A stretch of 10,760 nt of DNA from an uncultured Pseudomonas sp. (GTDB lineage Bacteria > Pseudomonadota > Gammaproteobacteria > Pseudomonadales > Pseudomonadaceae): assembly GCA_937863915.1 (NCBI GenBank), contig CALMID010000512.1, positions 1 to 10,760 of the forward strand, given 5' to 3'. The position numbers and the translations under genes were made by a program. Below are positions 1 to 8,845 of this stretch, piece after piece (the stretch's first letter is position 1; each line of letters begins with the position of its first letter). The notes below the pieces were generated by a model, which saw only the letters and a program-made list of their open reading frames with translations, did not search any database and was not told the DNA's origin.

Positions 1-2165
<2,165 letters not shown>

Positions 2166-2293
2166 GCGGGGTTGAAATCGGCTCGTTTGCGCCCCAATTA
2201 ATGAGAATCGCTGCCAGTTTGCAGAGTTCGTGCGATATCGGTCCGGTTGGCCGGTCGCTCACCCAATCCAAGACCTTTGACTAGGAGTTTTAC

Positions 2294-2635
2294 ATGAGCT
2301 TTCTGATTCCCGCTGCCTACGCCGATGCAGCTGCTCCGGCTGCCGCCGCTGGTCCTGCCGGCAGTGGTTTCGAGTGGGTATTTCTGATCGGTTTCGTGGT
2401 TATCTTCTATCTCATGATCTGGCGCCCGCAGGCCAAGCGTGCCAAAGAGCACAAGAACCTGATCGGCGGCCTGCAGAAGGGCGACGAAGTGGTGACCTCC
2501 GGTGGTATCGCCGGCAAGGTGGTCAAGGTTTCCGATGAGTTCGTGGTGATCGAGGTTTCCGATACCGTCGAGCTGAAGATGCAGAAGGGTGCGATTGCCG
2601 CTGCCCTGCCGAAAGGCACGCTGAAAGCCATCTGA
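2294..2635 (+). CDS. yajC: Sec translocon accessory protein YajC
   Basis: YajC is the small single-span inner-membrane partner of SecD and SecF, which together associate with SecYEG during protein export. The protein has 113 residues, near the family norm of about 110. It has an Ala-rich N-terminal stretch (residues 6-25), one hydrophobic segment (about 27-43, ending FYLMIWRP), and a basic RPQAKRAKEH run just after it. A soluble cytoplasmic domain follows, with the family signature GDEVVTSGGIAGKV at about 63-76. The ATG at 2294 has AGGAG at 2283-2287 as ribosome binding site. Its position between tgt and secD is the conserved gammaproteobacterial order. The 128-base gap behind tgt suggests it could have its own promoter, but I could not identify a convincing one. 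Confidence 0.97.
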   Translation: MSFLIPAAYADAAAPAAAAGPAGSGFEWVFLIGFVVIFYLMIWRPQAKRAKEHKNLIGGLQKGDEVVTSGGIAGKVVKVSDEFVVIEVSDTVELKMQKGAIAAALPKGTLKAI

Positions 2636-2658
2636 CTTTCAGGCTGGTATTCCAACAA

Positions 2659-2679
2659 CGGGGCGCTTATGGCGCCCCG
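2659..2679 (+). promoter_or_regulatory. Hairpin between yajC and secD
   Basis: An exact 8-bp GC-rich stem, CGGGGCGC (2659-2666) with GCGCCCCG (2672-2679), closes a five-base loop TTATG. The bases after it (CTTCATAATAAA) are not a T run, so it is not a typical intrinsic terminator. It could slow polymerase or protect the yajC message end, giving different YajC and SecD amounts. That role is inference; only the dyad itself is seen. Confidence 0.5.
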
Positions 2680-2702
2680 CTTCATAATAAACGGGCGGTG
2701 TC

Positions 2703-4565
2703 ATGCTCAATAAATACCCACTGTGGAAATACCTGCTGATCCTGGCTGTGCTGGCGATCGGCTTCATCTATTCCGCGCCAAACCTCTACCCCAACGATCC
2801 GGCCATCCAGATCAGTGGCGAGAGTACGGCGCTGAAAATCACCGAGGCCGACGTCAAGAAGGCTGAGGATGCGCTCAAGGCCGCGGGTATCGCAGTCAAG
2901 GCCGGCAGTCTGGGCGAGAAGAACGCCCTGCTGCGCCTGACCAAGATGGCCGACCAGCTGCCGGCCAAGGACGTGCTGCGTCATGCCTTCGGCGATGGCT
3001 ATGTGGTCGCTCTGAACCTGGCGCCGACGACTCCGCAGTGGCTGCGCAACCTGGCTGCCAGCCCGATGAAGCTGGGCCTGGACCTGTCCGGTGGTGTGCA
3101 CTTCCTGCTGGAAGTCGACATGGACAAGGCCGTCACCTCGCGCGTCAAGGTCTATGAGGGTGAGGTAAAGAGCCTGCTGCGCAAGGAGCGTGTGCGCTAC
3201 CGCAGTCTGCCGCCGCAGGATGGTGCCATCGCTCTGGGCTTCAGTGATGAAGCAACCCTGGAGCAGGCCGAGGCGCTGGTGCGCAAGAGCTTTACTGAGT
3301 TCGAAATGACCCGCAGCGAACGTGCGGGTCAGCAGGTGCTGCGTCTGGCGCTGAGCCAGGCCAAGCTTGCCGAGATTCGTGAATACTCGATCAAGCAGAA
3401 CCTCACCACCGTGCGCAACCGGGTCAACGAACTGGGTGTGGCTGAGCCGCTGGTACAGCGTCAGGGCGCCAACCGTATCGTGGTCGAGTTGCCGGGCGTG
3501 CAGGATACGGCCGAGGCCAAGCGCATTCTCGGCAAGACGGCCAACCTGGAGTTCCGTCTGGCGGCGGATGCGGATACCGCGCGTGCCGCTACCGAGGCTT
3601 TCGAGTTCCGTGAGGCCGGTCGTCCGGCTGTGCCACTGGAGCGTGGCGTGATCATCACCGGTGATCAGGTAACTGATGCCCAGGCCAGCTTCGACGAGAA
3701 CGGCCGGCCGCAGGTGAACATTCGCCTGGATGGTCACGGCGGTGAGTTGATGACTCGTGCTACCCGCACCAACGTCGGGCGCAGCATGGCGGTGATCTTC
3801 ATCGAGCAGAAGCCGCAGAGCAAACTGGTGCGCCAGTTGGTCGACGGGGTCGAGAAGGAAGTCGAAGTACAGACCTTCAAGGAAGAGAAGAAAATCATCA
3901 GCCTGGCCACGATTCAGTCGGCGCTGGGCAATAGCTTCCGCATCACTGGGCTGGATGGTCCGGGTGAGTCTTCCGAGCTGGCGCTGCTGCTGCGTGCCGG
4001 TGGTCTGGCGGCGCCGATGCACTTCGCCGAGGAGCGCACCATTGGTCCGAGCCTGGGTGCCGAGAACATCGAGCTGGGTATCGAAGCATCTCTGTGGGGC
4101 TTCCTCTTCGTTTCGCTGTTCATCATCGCCATCTACCGCTTCTTTGGTGTGCTGGCGACTGTGGCGCTGGGCTTCAACATGATCGTGCTGCTGGCGTTGA
4201 TGTCGGCGCTGGGAGCGACCCTGACCCTGCCGGGTATCGCCGGTATCGTGCTGACCATGGGTATGGCGGTGGACGCCAACGTGCTGATCTTCTCGCGTAT
4301 TCGCGAGGAAATTGCCAATGGCATGTCGATTCAGCGTGCCATCCATGAGGGCTTCGATCGTGCCTTTACGGCAATCATCGACGGCAACCTGACCACGCTG
4401 CTGGTCGGCGGCATTCTGTTTGCCATGGGCACCGGCCCGATCAAGGGCTTCGCCGTGACCATGTCGCTGGGCATCATCACGTCGATGTTCACGGCGGTGG
4501 TGGTGACCCGGGGCATGGTCAACCTGATCTTCGGTGGTCGGGACTTCAAGAAGCTGTGGATCTAA
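2703..4565 (+). CDS. secD: Protein translocase subunit SecD
   Basis: SecD works with SecF in the inner membrane as an RND-type, proton-driven partner of SecYEG that helps pull exported proteins out on the periplasmic side. It has 620 residues (E. coli has 615). Transmembrane segment 1 is at about 7-25, within MLNKYPLWKYLLILAVLAIG. A large periplasmic region follows, including MKLGLDLSGGVHFLLEVD and later the P1-type domain with TVRNRVNELGVAEPLVQRQG. Five further membrane segments fill roughly 455-615, starting after the conserved GPSLGAENIELG. Asp524 in GMAVDANVLIF matches E. coli Asp519, tied to proton flow. The ATG at 2703 fits the family N-terminus although its ribosome binding site (GGGCGG) is weak, and a hairpin lies just upstream. 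secF follows after 12 bases. Confidence 0.98.
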   Translation: MLNKYPLWKYLLILAVLAIGFIYSAPNLYPNDPAIQISGESTALKITEADVKKAEDALKAAGIAVKAGSLGEKNALLRLTKMADQLPAKDVLRHAFGDGYVVALNLAPTTPQWLRNLAASPMKLGLDLSGGVHFLLEVDMDKAVTSRVKVYEGEVKSLLRKERVRYRSLPPQDGAIALGFSDEATLEQAEALVRKSFTEFEMTRSERAGQQVLRLALSQAKLAEIREYSIKQNLTTVRNRVNELGVAEPLVQRQGANRIVVELPGVQDTAEAKRILGKTANLEFRLAADADTARAATEAFEFREAGRPAVPLERGVIITGDQVTDAQASFDENGRPQVNIRLDGHGGELMTRATRTNVGRSMAVIFIEQKPQSKLVRQLVDGVEKEVEVQTFKEEKKIISLATIQSALGNSFRITGLDGPGESSELALLLRAGGLAAPMHFAEERTIGPSLGAENIELGIEASLWGFLFVSLFIIAIYRFFGVLATVALGFNMIVLLALMSALGATLTLPGIAGIVLTMGMAVDANVLIFSRIREEIANGMSIQRAIHEGFDRAFTAIIDGNLTTLLVGGILFAMGTGPIKGFAVTMSLGIITSMFTAVVVTRGMVNLIFGGRDFKKLWI

Positions 4566-4577
4566 GGGGCTGACCAG

Positions 4578-5489
4578 ATGAAAAAAGTCATTAATTTCAT
4601 GGGTATTCGCCACGTGGCCTTTGCGGTCACCGTGGTGTTGACCCTGATTTCGCTGGGTAGCCTGGCCATCAAGGGGCTCAACTTCGGTCTGGACTTCACC
4701 GGCGGTACGCTGATCGAGCTGTCTTACCAGAAGCCGGCTGACCAGCAGCAGGTCAAGGCTCAGTTGGCGCAGGCCGGCTTTGCCGATGCCGTCGTGCAGA
4801 GCTTTGGTGCGACCACCGATTTGCTGGTGCGCATGCCGGGTGATGATCCGCTGCTGGGTAACCAGGTGGCTGATGCTCTGCTCAAGGCCGATAGCGCCAA
4901 CCCGGCGACGGTAAAGCGTGTCGAGTTCGTCGGGCCGGCGGTGGGCGAGGAACTGCGTGATCAGGGCGGCCTGGGCATGCTGTTGGCGCTCGGCGGCATC
5001 CTGCTCTACGTTGCCTTCCGCTTTCAGTGGAAGTTCGGTTTTGGCGCCATTGTGTCGCTGATTCACGACGTGATCGTGACCCTGGGCGTGTTCTCCTTCT
5101 TCGAGATTCCGTTTGATCTCACCGTGCTGGCCGCAGTGCTGGCGATCATCGGCTACTCGCTGAACGACACCATCGTGGTGTTCGACCGTATCCGGGAAAA
5201 CTTCCGCGTACTGCGCAAGACAGAGCTGATCGACAACATCAATATCTCGACCACCCAGACCCTGCTGCGCACCATGGCTACGTCGATCTCCACGCTGCTG
5301 GCGATCGTTGCGTTGATGGTGTTCGGTGGTGAGCCGCTGTGGGGCTTCTCCCTGGCGCTGTTCATTGGTGTGTCGGCGGGCACCTACTCGTCGGTGTATA
5401 TCGCCAGCATCCTGCTGATCTGGCTGAAGCTGACGACTGAGGATCTGATTCCTCCGGTGGCTTCTGAAGAGGTTGATGAGCGTCCTTGA
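4578..5489 (+). CDS. secF: Protein translocase subunit SecF
   Basis: SecF is the second half of the SecDF export motor, with six membrane segments and a small periplasmic domain. The protein has 303 residues, slightly shorter than E. coli SecF (323). The first span is at about 13-31. The periplasmic domain starts with NFGLDFTGGTLIELS. Conserved VEFVGPAVGEELRDQG precedes the remaining five spans, at roughly 132-290. Asp197 in IIGYSLNDTIVVFDRIREN corresponds to the functionally important Asp of this motif in the family. The ATG at 4578 follows AAGGGG at 4564-4569, which overlaps the secD stop codon, so secD and secF are tightly coupled. A strong terminator at 5509-5533 closes the operon. Confidence 0.98.
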   Translation: MKKVINFMGIRHVAFAVTVVLTLISLGSLAIKGLNFGLDFTGGTLIELSYQKPADQQQVKAQLAQAGFADAVVQSFGATTDLLVRMPGDDPLLGNQVADALLKADSANPATVKRVEFVGPAVGEELRDQGGLGMLLALGGILLYVAFRFQWKFGFGAIVSLIHDVIVTLGVFSFFEIPFDLTVLAAVLAIIGYSLNDTIVVFDRIRENFRVLRKTELIDNINISTTQTLLRTMATSISTLLAIVALMVFGGEPLWGFSLALFIGVSAGTYSSVYIASILLIWLKLTTEDLIPPVASEEVDERP

Positions 5490-5508
5490 TGCAATGACGT
5501 AAGAAAAA

Positions 5509-5533
5509 GCCCGGCCTAGTGCCGGGCTTTTTT
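5509..5533 (+). terminator. Intrinsic terminator after secF
   Basis: A perfect 7-bp stem, GCCCGGC (5509-5515) with GCCGGGC (5521-5527), encloses loop CTAGT and is followed by six T (5528-5533). Five A precede the stem, so the pairing can extend into the A/T flanks and the element could work in both directions. It lies 20 bases after the secF stop and separates the sec operon from the glycine-zipper gene. Confidence 0.93.
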
Positions 5534-5575
5534 GTGGGGTACGTCGCAACTGCCGGACTGCAGCGGCATCGACTG

Positions 5576-5602
5576 GAACTCATCGGCGAAAATGCCCTCC
5601 AA
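5576..5602 (+). promoter_or_regulatory. Possible sigma-22 (AlgU/RpoE-type) promoter
   Basis: GAACTC (5576-5581, inside GGAACTC), a 16-base spacer and TCCAA (5598-5602) resemble the published AlgU pattern GAACTT-N16/17-TCTGA. Five of six bases match at -35, three of five at -10, and the spacing is right. Transcription would start near 5608-5610, giving a leader of about 43 bases. An envelope-stress promoter would suit an envelope glycine-zipper gene, but this rests on short motif matches only. Confidence 0.4.
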
Positions 5603-5650
5603 TTCTGCGAGTGCAGGATTTATCTGCAGATCGCGCCATATTGGAGGGCA
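5593..5650 (+). repeat. 11-bp inverted repeat covering the ribosome binding site
   Basis: TGCCCTCCAAT (5593-5603) and ATTGGAGGGCA (5640-5650) are exact reverse complements with 36 bases between them. The right arm contains the GGAGGG ribosome binding site of the glycine-zipper gene, so in a transcript that includes both arms the start would be masked. The loop has smaller pairings: CTGC 5605-5608 with GCAG 5613-5616, and the palindrome ATCTGCAGAT at 5622-5631. The left arm overlaps the proposed -10 box at 5598-5602, so a transcript from that promoter would lack it. Confidence 0.7.
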
Positions 5651-5652
5651 AG

Positions 5653-6207
5653 ATGAACAAGTCGATGATCGTGGGAGCGGTGCTGGGTGCCGTAGGTGTT
5701 ACTGCCGGAGGTGCTGTGGCGACCTACCATATGGTCTCTGCTCCCAAGTATGCCGAAGTACTGGCGGTGCAGCCGGTCAAGGAAACCATCAAGACGCCGC
5801 GCCAGGAGTGTCGTGAGGTGACGGTGACCAAGCAGGCGCCGGTCAAGGATCAGCATCAGATTGCCGGTACGGTGATTGGTGCGCTGGCCGGTGGCCTGCT
5901 CGGCAATCAGGTGGGTGGTGGTACCGGCAAGAAGGTGGCGACCGTGGCCGGTGCGGCGGCCGGTGGCTATGCCGGTAACAAGGTGCAGGAAAACATGCAG
6001 GCCAGTGATACCTACACCACCACCGAAACGCGCTGCAATACGGTGACCGACACCAGTGAAAAACTGGTGGGTTATGACGTGCAGTACCAGCTGGATGGCA
6101 AGATCGGTCAGGTGCGCATGGATCATGATCCGGGTCAGCGCATTCCGCTGAGTGACAGTGGCCAGCTGATTCTCTCGCAGCAGACTGCAGCACCGCCTGC
6201 GCAGTAA
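5653..6207 (+). CDS. Glycine-zipper 2TM envelope protein (YcfJ/17-kDa antigen-like)
   Basis: This is a 184-residue protein of the glycine-zipper 2TM class (the Rickettsia 17-kDa antigen/YcfJ type), whose exact function is unknown. Residues 5-27 form a Gly/Ala-rich hydrophobic signal or anchor segment. There is no lipobox cysteine, unlike true lipoprotein members. Residues 70-112 carry the zipper, with IAGTVIGALAGGLLGNQVGG and VAGAAAGGYAGNKV, two short small-residue helices split by a Gly/Lys turn. A C-terminal soluble part contains YDVQYQLDGKIGQVRMDHDP (141-160). The only two cysteines, Cys53 (RQECREV) and Cys128 (ETRCNTV), flank the zipper and could form a disulfide. The ATG at 5653 is chosen because GGAGGG lies at 5643-5648; a GTG at 5611 has no such site. 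It sits alone between two terminators and converges on suhB, as PA3819 does in P. aeruginosa. Its leader has unusual structure. Confidence 0.9.
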   Translation: MNKSMIVGAVLGAVGVTAGGAVATYHMVSAPKYAEVLAVQPVKETIKTPRQECREVTVTKQAPVKDQHQIAGTVIGALAGGLLGNQVGGGTGKKVATVAGAAAGGYAGNKVQENMQASDTYTTTETRCNTVTDTSEKLVGYDVQYQLDGKIGQVRMDHDPGQRIPLSDSGQLILSQQTAAPPAQ

Positions 6208-6222
6208 TCGACCGGCAATAAG

Positions 6223-6247
6223 AAAGCGCCCCGCGGGGCGCTTTTTT
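6223..6247 (+). terminator. Terminator between the convergent glycine-zipper gene and suhB
   Basis: AAAGCGCCC (6223-6231) pairs with GGGCGCTTT (6236-6244) around loop CGCG. A run of six T ends at 6247 on the + strand. On the - strand the flank reads TTTCTTATTG, a weaker but usable tail, so the same hairpin probably also ends suhB transcription. It lies 15 bases after the + strand gene and 18 bases beyond the suhB stop. Confidence 0.93.
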
Positions 6248-6265
6248 GTGTCGAACAGGGTGCGC

Positions 6266-7081
6266 TTAGCGCTTCATGCTCGGTGCCAGGTGCGGCTGGA
6301 TGGCGGTCAGCACGGCCTTGAAGCACTTGGTGTTGCCCGCCACGATGTGGCCCTTTTCGAGGAATTCGTGGCCACCGCTGAAGTCGCTGACCAGACCGCC
6401 GGCTTCCTGGATCAGCAGGGCGCCAGCAGCCATGTCCCACTCGGACAGACCAAACTCCCAGAAGGCGTCGAAGCGGCCGGCGGCCACGTAGGCCAGGTCC
6501 AGGCTCGCTGCGCCGGCGCGGCGGATGCCGGCGGTTTCGCCGACCAGGCTGCGGAACATGCCCAGGTAGTTGTCCAGGTTGTCCAGTTGGCTGTCGCGGA
6601 AGGGGAAGCCGGTGCCGAGCAGGGCGCCTTCCAGGCTCTTGCGATTGCTCACGCGGATGCGGCGGCCGTTCATGGCTGCACCGCCGCCACGGCTGGCGGT
6701 AAATTCTTCCTGGCGGATAGGATCGAGAATGACCGCATGCTCAAGGCGGCCGCGGTATTTGCAGGCAATGCTCACGGCGAAATGCGGCACGCCACGCACG
6801 AAGTTGGTGGTGCCATCGAGCGGGTCGATGATCCACAGGTAATCCTTGCCCTCGCCCTGACCTTCGCTGAGGCCGCTTTCCTCACCGTAGATACCGTGGT
6901 TCGGATAGGCCTTGCGCAGTGCCGCGATGATGGTCTGCTCAGCCGCACGGTCTACTTCGGTGACGTAGTCCTTGGCGTCCTTCTCGTTGACGGAGATGGC
7001 GTCCAGGCGCTCGATGGAACGGAAAATCAGTTCACCGGCGCTGCGGGCCGCGCGCAGCGCGATATTCAGCATGGGCTGCAT
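6266..7081 (-). CDS. suhB: Inositol-1-monophosphatase family protein SuhB
   Basis: SuhB is a Mg2+-dependent, Li+-sensitive inositol monophosphatase fold protein. In E. coli it also acts as a Nus-factor partner in rRNA transcription antitermination, and in P. aeruginosa it is reported to affect virulence gene expression. The 271-residue length is typical. The metal-site motifs are complete: Glu67-Glu68 in IYGEESG, Asp86 and Asp89 in WIIDPLDGTTNF, and Asp216 in SEWDMAAGALLIQEAGG. The start at 7081 (MQPMLNIALRAARSAG) agrees with the family N-terminus; AGG about ten bases upstream is a modest ribosome binding site. It is divergent from trmJ across 139 bases, the same suhB-trmJ layout as in E. coli, and a -10/-35 pair lies upstream. 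The motifs do not show which role, phosphatase or antitermination, matters more here. Confidence 0.97.
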   Translation of the reverse strand: MQPMLNIALRAARSAGELIFRSIERLDAISVNEKDAKDYVTEVDRAAEQTIIAALRKAYPNHGIYGEESGLSEGQGEGKDYLWIIDPLDGTTNFVRGVPHFAVSIACKYRGRLEHAVILDPIRQEEFTASRGGGAAMNGRRIRVSNRKSLEGALLGTGFPFRDSQLDNLDNYLGMFRSLVGETAGIRRAGAASLDLAYVAAGRFDAFWEFGLSEWDMAAGALLIQEAGGLVSDFSGGHEFLEKGHIVAGNTKCFKAVLTAIQPHLAPSMKR

Positions 7082-7112
7082 GGCAATTTACCTGGGGCGT
7101 TAAAGAAAGCCG

Positions 7113-7140
7113 ATCATATTACCAGAAAAGCGTAGGTCAT
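7113..7140 (-). promoter_or_regulatory. suhB: Candidate sigma-70 promoter for suhB
   Basis: Read on the - strand, TATGAT (7118 down to 7113, five of six to TATAAT) follows ATGACC (7140 down to 7135, four of six to TTGACA) with a 16-base spacer. Transcription would begin near 7105, about 25 bases before the suhB start. An overlapping TG-G-TAATAT extended -10 reading, a few bases upstream, is an alternative. Confidence 0.45.
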
Positions 7141-7223
7141 GCAGGCTGCTCCGTCTGTTGCGTGCGTTGCTCCGCTTCGTTCGGTAACATCGCCGCTCGT
7201 TCAATGCCGTGTGAGAGCCTGTG

Positions 7224-7997
7224 GTGCTGCAGAACATTCGAGTCGTGCTGGTTAATACCAGTCATCCCGGCAATATCGGCGGCGCTGCGCGAGCCATGAA
7301 AAACATGGGCCTGTCGCAGCTGGTGCTGGTGCAGCCTGAAGACTTTCCCAGTAGCGAGGCGGTCGCGCGGGCTTCCGGTGCGACCGATATTCTCGATGCG
7401 GCGTTGGTGGTGGATACCCTGGAGGAGGCTTTGACCGGCTGCAGTGTGGTGCTGGGTACCAGTGCGCGGGATCGGCGTATTCCCTGGCCGCTGCTGGATC
7501 CGCGAGAGTGTGCGAGTACTTCCCTGGAGCATCTGGGGCAGGGTGGGCAGGTTGCGCTGGTATTTGGCCGCGAATACGCCGGGCTGACCAATGAGGAGCT
7601 GCAGCGCTGCCACTTTCATGTGCACATTCCTTCCGATCCCGAATTTGGCTCGCTGAACCTGGCGGCCGCGGTGCAGGTGCTGACCTATGAGGTGCGCATG
7701 GCCTGGCTGGCGCAGCAGGGGCAGCCGACCAAGATGGCCAAGCTGGAAACCACGGCCATGCTCAATAGCCAGCTGGTGACGGTCGAGGAGCTGGAAGCCT
7801 ATTTCCGCCATCTGGAGCAAACGCTGATCGCCATTCGGTTTCTCGACCCGGAGAAGCCGCGTCACCTGATGGCGCGCCTGCGTCGGTTGTATGGGCGCTG
7901 TGCGATCAGTCGTCTGGAAATGAATATTCTTCGCGGCATCCTTACCGAGACGCAGAAAGTCGTCGACGGCGCTGCTTGCAAAAAAGGTGAAGAGTGA
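7224..7997 (+). CDS. trmJ: tRNA (cytidine/uridine-32-2'-O-)-methyltransferase TrmJ
   Basis: TrmJ uses S-adenosylmethionine to methylate the ribose 2'-OH of nucleotide 32 in the anticodon loop of several tRNAs; it works as a dimer in the cytoplasm. It is a SPOUT-class enzyme with a trefoil knot. Visible motifs are [20 protein letters not shown] near the N-terminus, [16 protein letters not shown] at about 111-126, and [19 protein letters not shown] at about 135-153. A helical C-terminal extension of about 100 residues is typical of TrmJ. The start is a GTG. I prefer 7224 ([10 protein letters not shown], 257 residues), because GAGAG at 7213-7217 is better spaced and the N-terminus fits relatives; the GTG at 7221 adds one residue. 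The stop overlaps the cysE start by one base (TGATG). A possible -10 (TAACAT, 7185-7190) lies upstream with no good -35. Confidence 0.95.
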   Translation: MLQNIRVVLVNTSHPGNIGGAARAMKNMGLSQLVLVQPEDFPSSEAVARASGATDILDAALVVDTLEEALTGCSVVLGTSARDRRIPWPLLDPRECASTSLEHLGQGGQVALVFGREYAGLTNEELQRCHFHVHIPSDPEFGSLNLAAAVQVLTYEVRMAWLAQQGQPTKMAKLETTAMLNSQLVTVEELEAYFRHLEQTLIAIRFLDPEKPRHLMARLRRLYGRCAISRLEMNILRGILTETQKVVDGAACKKGEE

Positions 7998-8773
7998 TGT
8001 TCGAGCGTATGCGGGAAGACATTCAGAGCGTATTCCATCGTGATCCGGCGGCGCGCAATGCCTTTGAGGTGCTGACTTGCTATCCAGGCCTGCATGCCAT
8101 CTGGCTGCATCGTGTCGCGCATGCCTGCTGGGGGATGGGCTGGAAGTGGCTGGGGCGTCTGGTGTCGACGTTCAGCCGCTGGCTGACCGGGATCGAGATT
8201 CATCCAGGCGCGAAGATCGGTCGCCGCTTCTTTATCGATCACGGCATGGGCATCGTGATCGGCGAGACAGCCGAGATCGGCAATGATGTCACTCTATATC
8301 AGGGGGTGACGCTGGGTGGAACCAGCTGGAACAAGGGCAAGCGGCATCCGACCCTTGAGGATGGGGTTGTGGTGGGTGCCGGCGCCAAGGTGCTTGGCCC
8401 CTTCACTGTCGGTGCGGGTGCCAAGATCGGTTCCAATGCGGTGGTGACCAAGGCCGTGCCGGCCGGTGCTACTGCGGTTGGCATTCCGGGGCGGATCATT
8501 GCCAAGGAGGCGGATGAGCAGGAGGCCAAGCGCCAGGCGATTGCCGAGAAGTATGGTTTTGATGCCTATGGTCTGGGGCAGGATATGCCGGATCCGGTGG
8601 CGCGGGCCATCGGTCAGCTGCTCGATCACCTGCAGGCGGTGGATGAGCGCCTGGAGGGAATGTGCAAGGCGCTGACGGCCCTGGGCAGCGATTACTGCGC
8701 GAAGAAGCTCCCGGAGCTGCGCGATGAAGATTTTGCCGGGGTCAAGGGCGAGGGCGAGTCGTCGCCTCGTTGA
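7997..8773 (+). CDS. cysE: Serine O-acetyltransferase
   Basis: CysE makes O-acetyl-L-serine from serine and acetyl-CoA, the committed step of cysteine synthesis. The 258-residue protein has a left-handed beta-helix of hexapeptide repeats from about residue 66 ([20 protein letters not shown]) to about 170 ([11 protein letters not shown]). Asp81-His82 ([13 protein letters not shown]) and His117 ([11 protein letters not shown]) match the E. coli catalytic Asp157-His158 and His193. The helical N-terminal domain is only about 65 residues, against roughly 140 in E. coli, and an 80-residue tail follows the beta-helix. This is the short serine acetyltransferase form. The ATG at 7997 overlaps the trmJ stop and has AGGTGA at 7985-7990, so translation is coupled to trmJ. 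iscR follows after 136 bases, which places cysteine supply beside the cysteine-consuming IscS. No T-rich terminator follows cysE. Confidence 0.96.
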   Translation: MFERMREDIQSVFHRDPAARNAFEVLTCYPGLHAIWLHRVAHACWGMGWKWLGRLVSTFSRWLTGIEIHPGAKIGRRFFIDHGMGIVIGETAEIGNDVTLYQGVTLGGTSWNKGKRHPTLEDGVVVGAGAKVLGPFTVGAGAKIGSNAVVTKAVPAGATAVGIPGRIIAKEADEQEAKRQAIAEKYGFDAYGLGQDMPDPVARAIGQLLDHLQAVDERLEGMCKALTALGSDYCAKKLPELRDEDFAGVKGEGESSPR

Positions 8774-8783
8774 TGCTATGTGT

Positions 8784-8813
8784 GTGCGGGCTTGTTACAA
8801 TTCGCGCCCGCAC
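8784..8813 (+). repeat. 8-bp dyad between cysE and iscR
   Basis: GTGCGGGC (8784-8791) and GCCCGCAC (8806-8813) are exact reverse complements around 14 bases, which themselves hold TTGT-T-ACAA (8792-8800). No T run follows, so it is unlikely to be an intrinsic terminator. It could be an operator around the extended -10 motif it encloses, or an RNA hairpin ending the cysE message. Confidence 0.5.
8793..8801 (+). promoter_or_regulatory. Candidate extended -10 promoter upstream of the isc operators
   Basis: TG-T-TACAAT is a full extended -10 match (TGnTATAAT with five of six in the hexamer). No good -35 sits 16-18 bases upstream, which extended -10 promoters can tolerate. Transcription would start near 8808, before both IscR sites and about 100 bases ahead of iscR. 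Confidence 0.4.
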
Positions 8814-8820
8814 TCATTGC

Positions 8821-8845
8821 ATATCCGACTATCTAGCTGGGTCTT
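8821..8845 (+). promoter_or_regulatory. Degenerate second IscR binding site
   Basis: ATATCCGACTAT (8821-8832) is a good left half of the type 1 IscR motif (ATASYYGACT...), but the right half (AGCTGGGTC) matches poorly and would need a spacer one base shorter. It lies exactly 25 bp upstream of the strong site. E. coli iscR also has more than one type 1 site, which makes a weak accessory site plausible. Confidence 0.4.

Noticed and set aside
2197..2215. A Fur-box-like stretch upstream of yajC (TTAATGAGAATC core)
   Set aside because: Only about 12 of 19 positions match the classic Fur consensus, with the right half poor, and there is no clear promoter around it or reason for iron control of yajC.
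2682..5549. A very long open frame (about 955 codons) on the - strand opposite secD and secF
   Set aside because: It is an antisense shadow caused by GC-rich third positions in secD and secF. Its translation is rich in His, Arg and Gln with no recognisable domain, and both + strand genes have complete family motifs.
5622..5631. The 10-bp palindrome ATCTGCAGAT as a stand-alone operator
   Set aside because: Too short and isolated to call; a palindrome of this size is expected by chance, so it is mentioned only as part of the leader structure.
5611..5652. An upstream in-frame GTG that would add 14 residues to the glycine-zipper protein
   Set aside because: It has no ribosome binding site, and the ATG at 5653 has a strong GGAGGG; the added residues would also put charged residues ahead of the hydrophobic signal segment.
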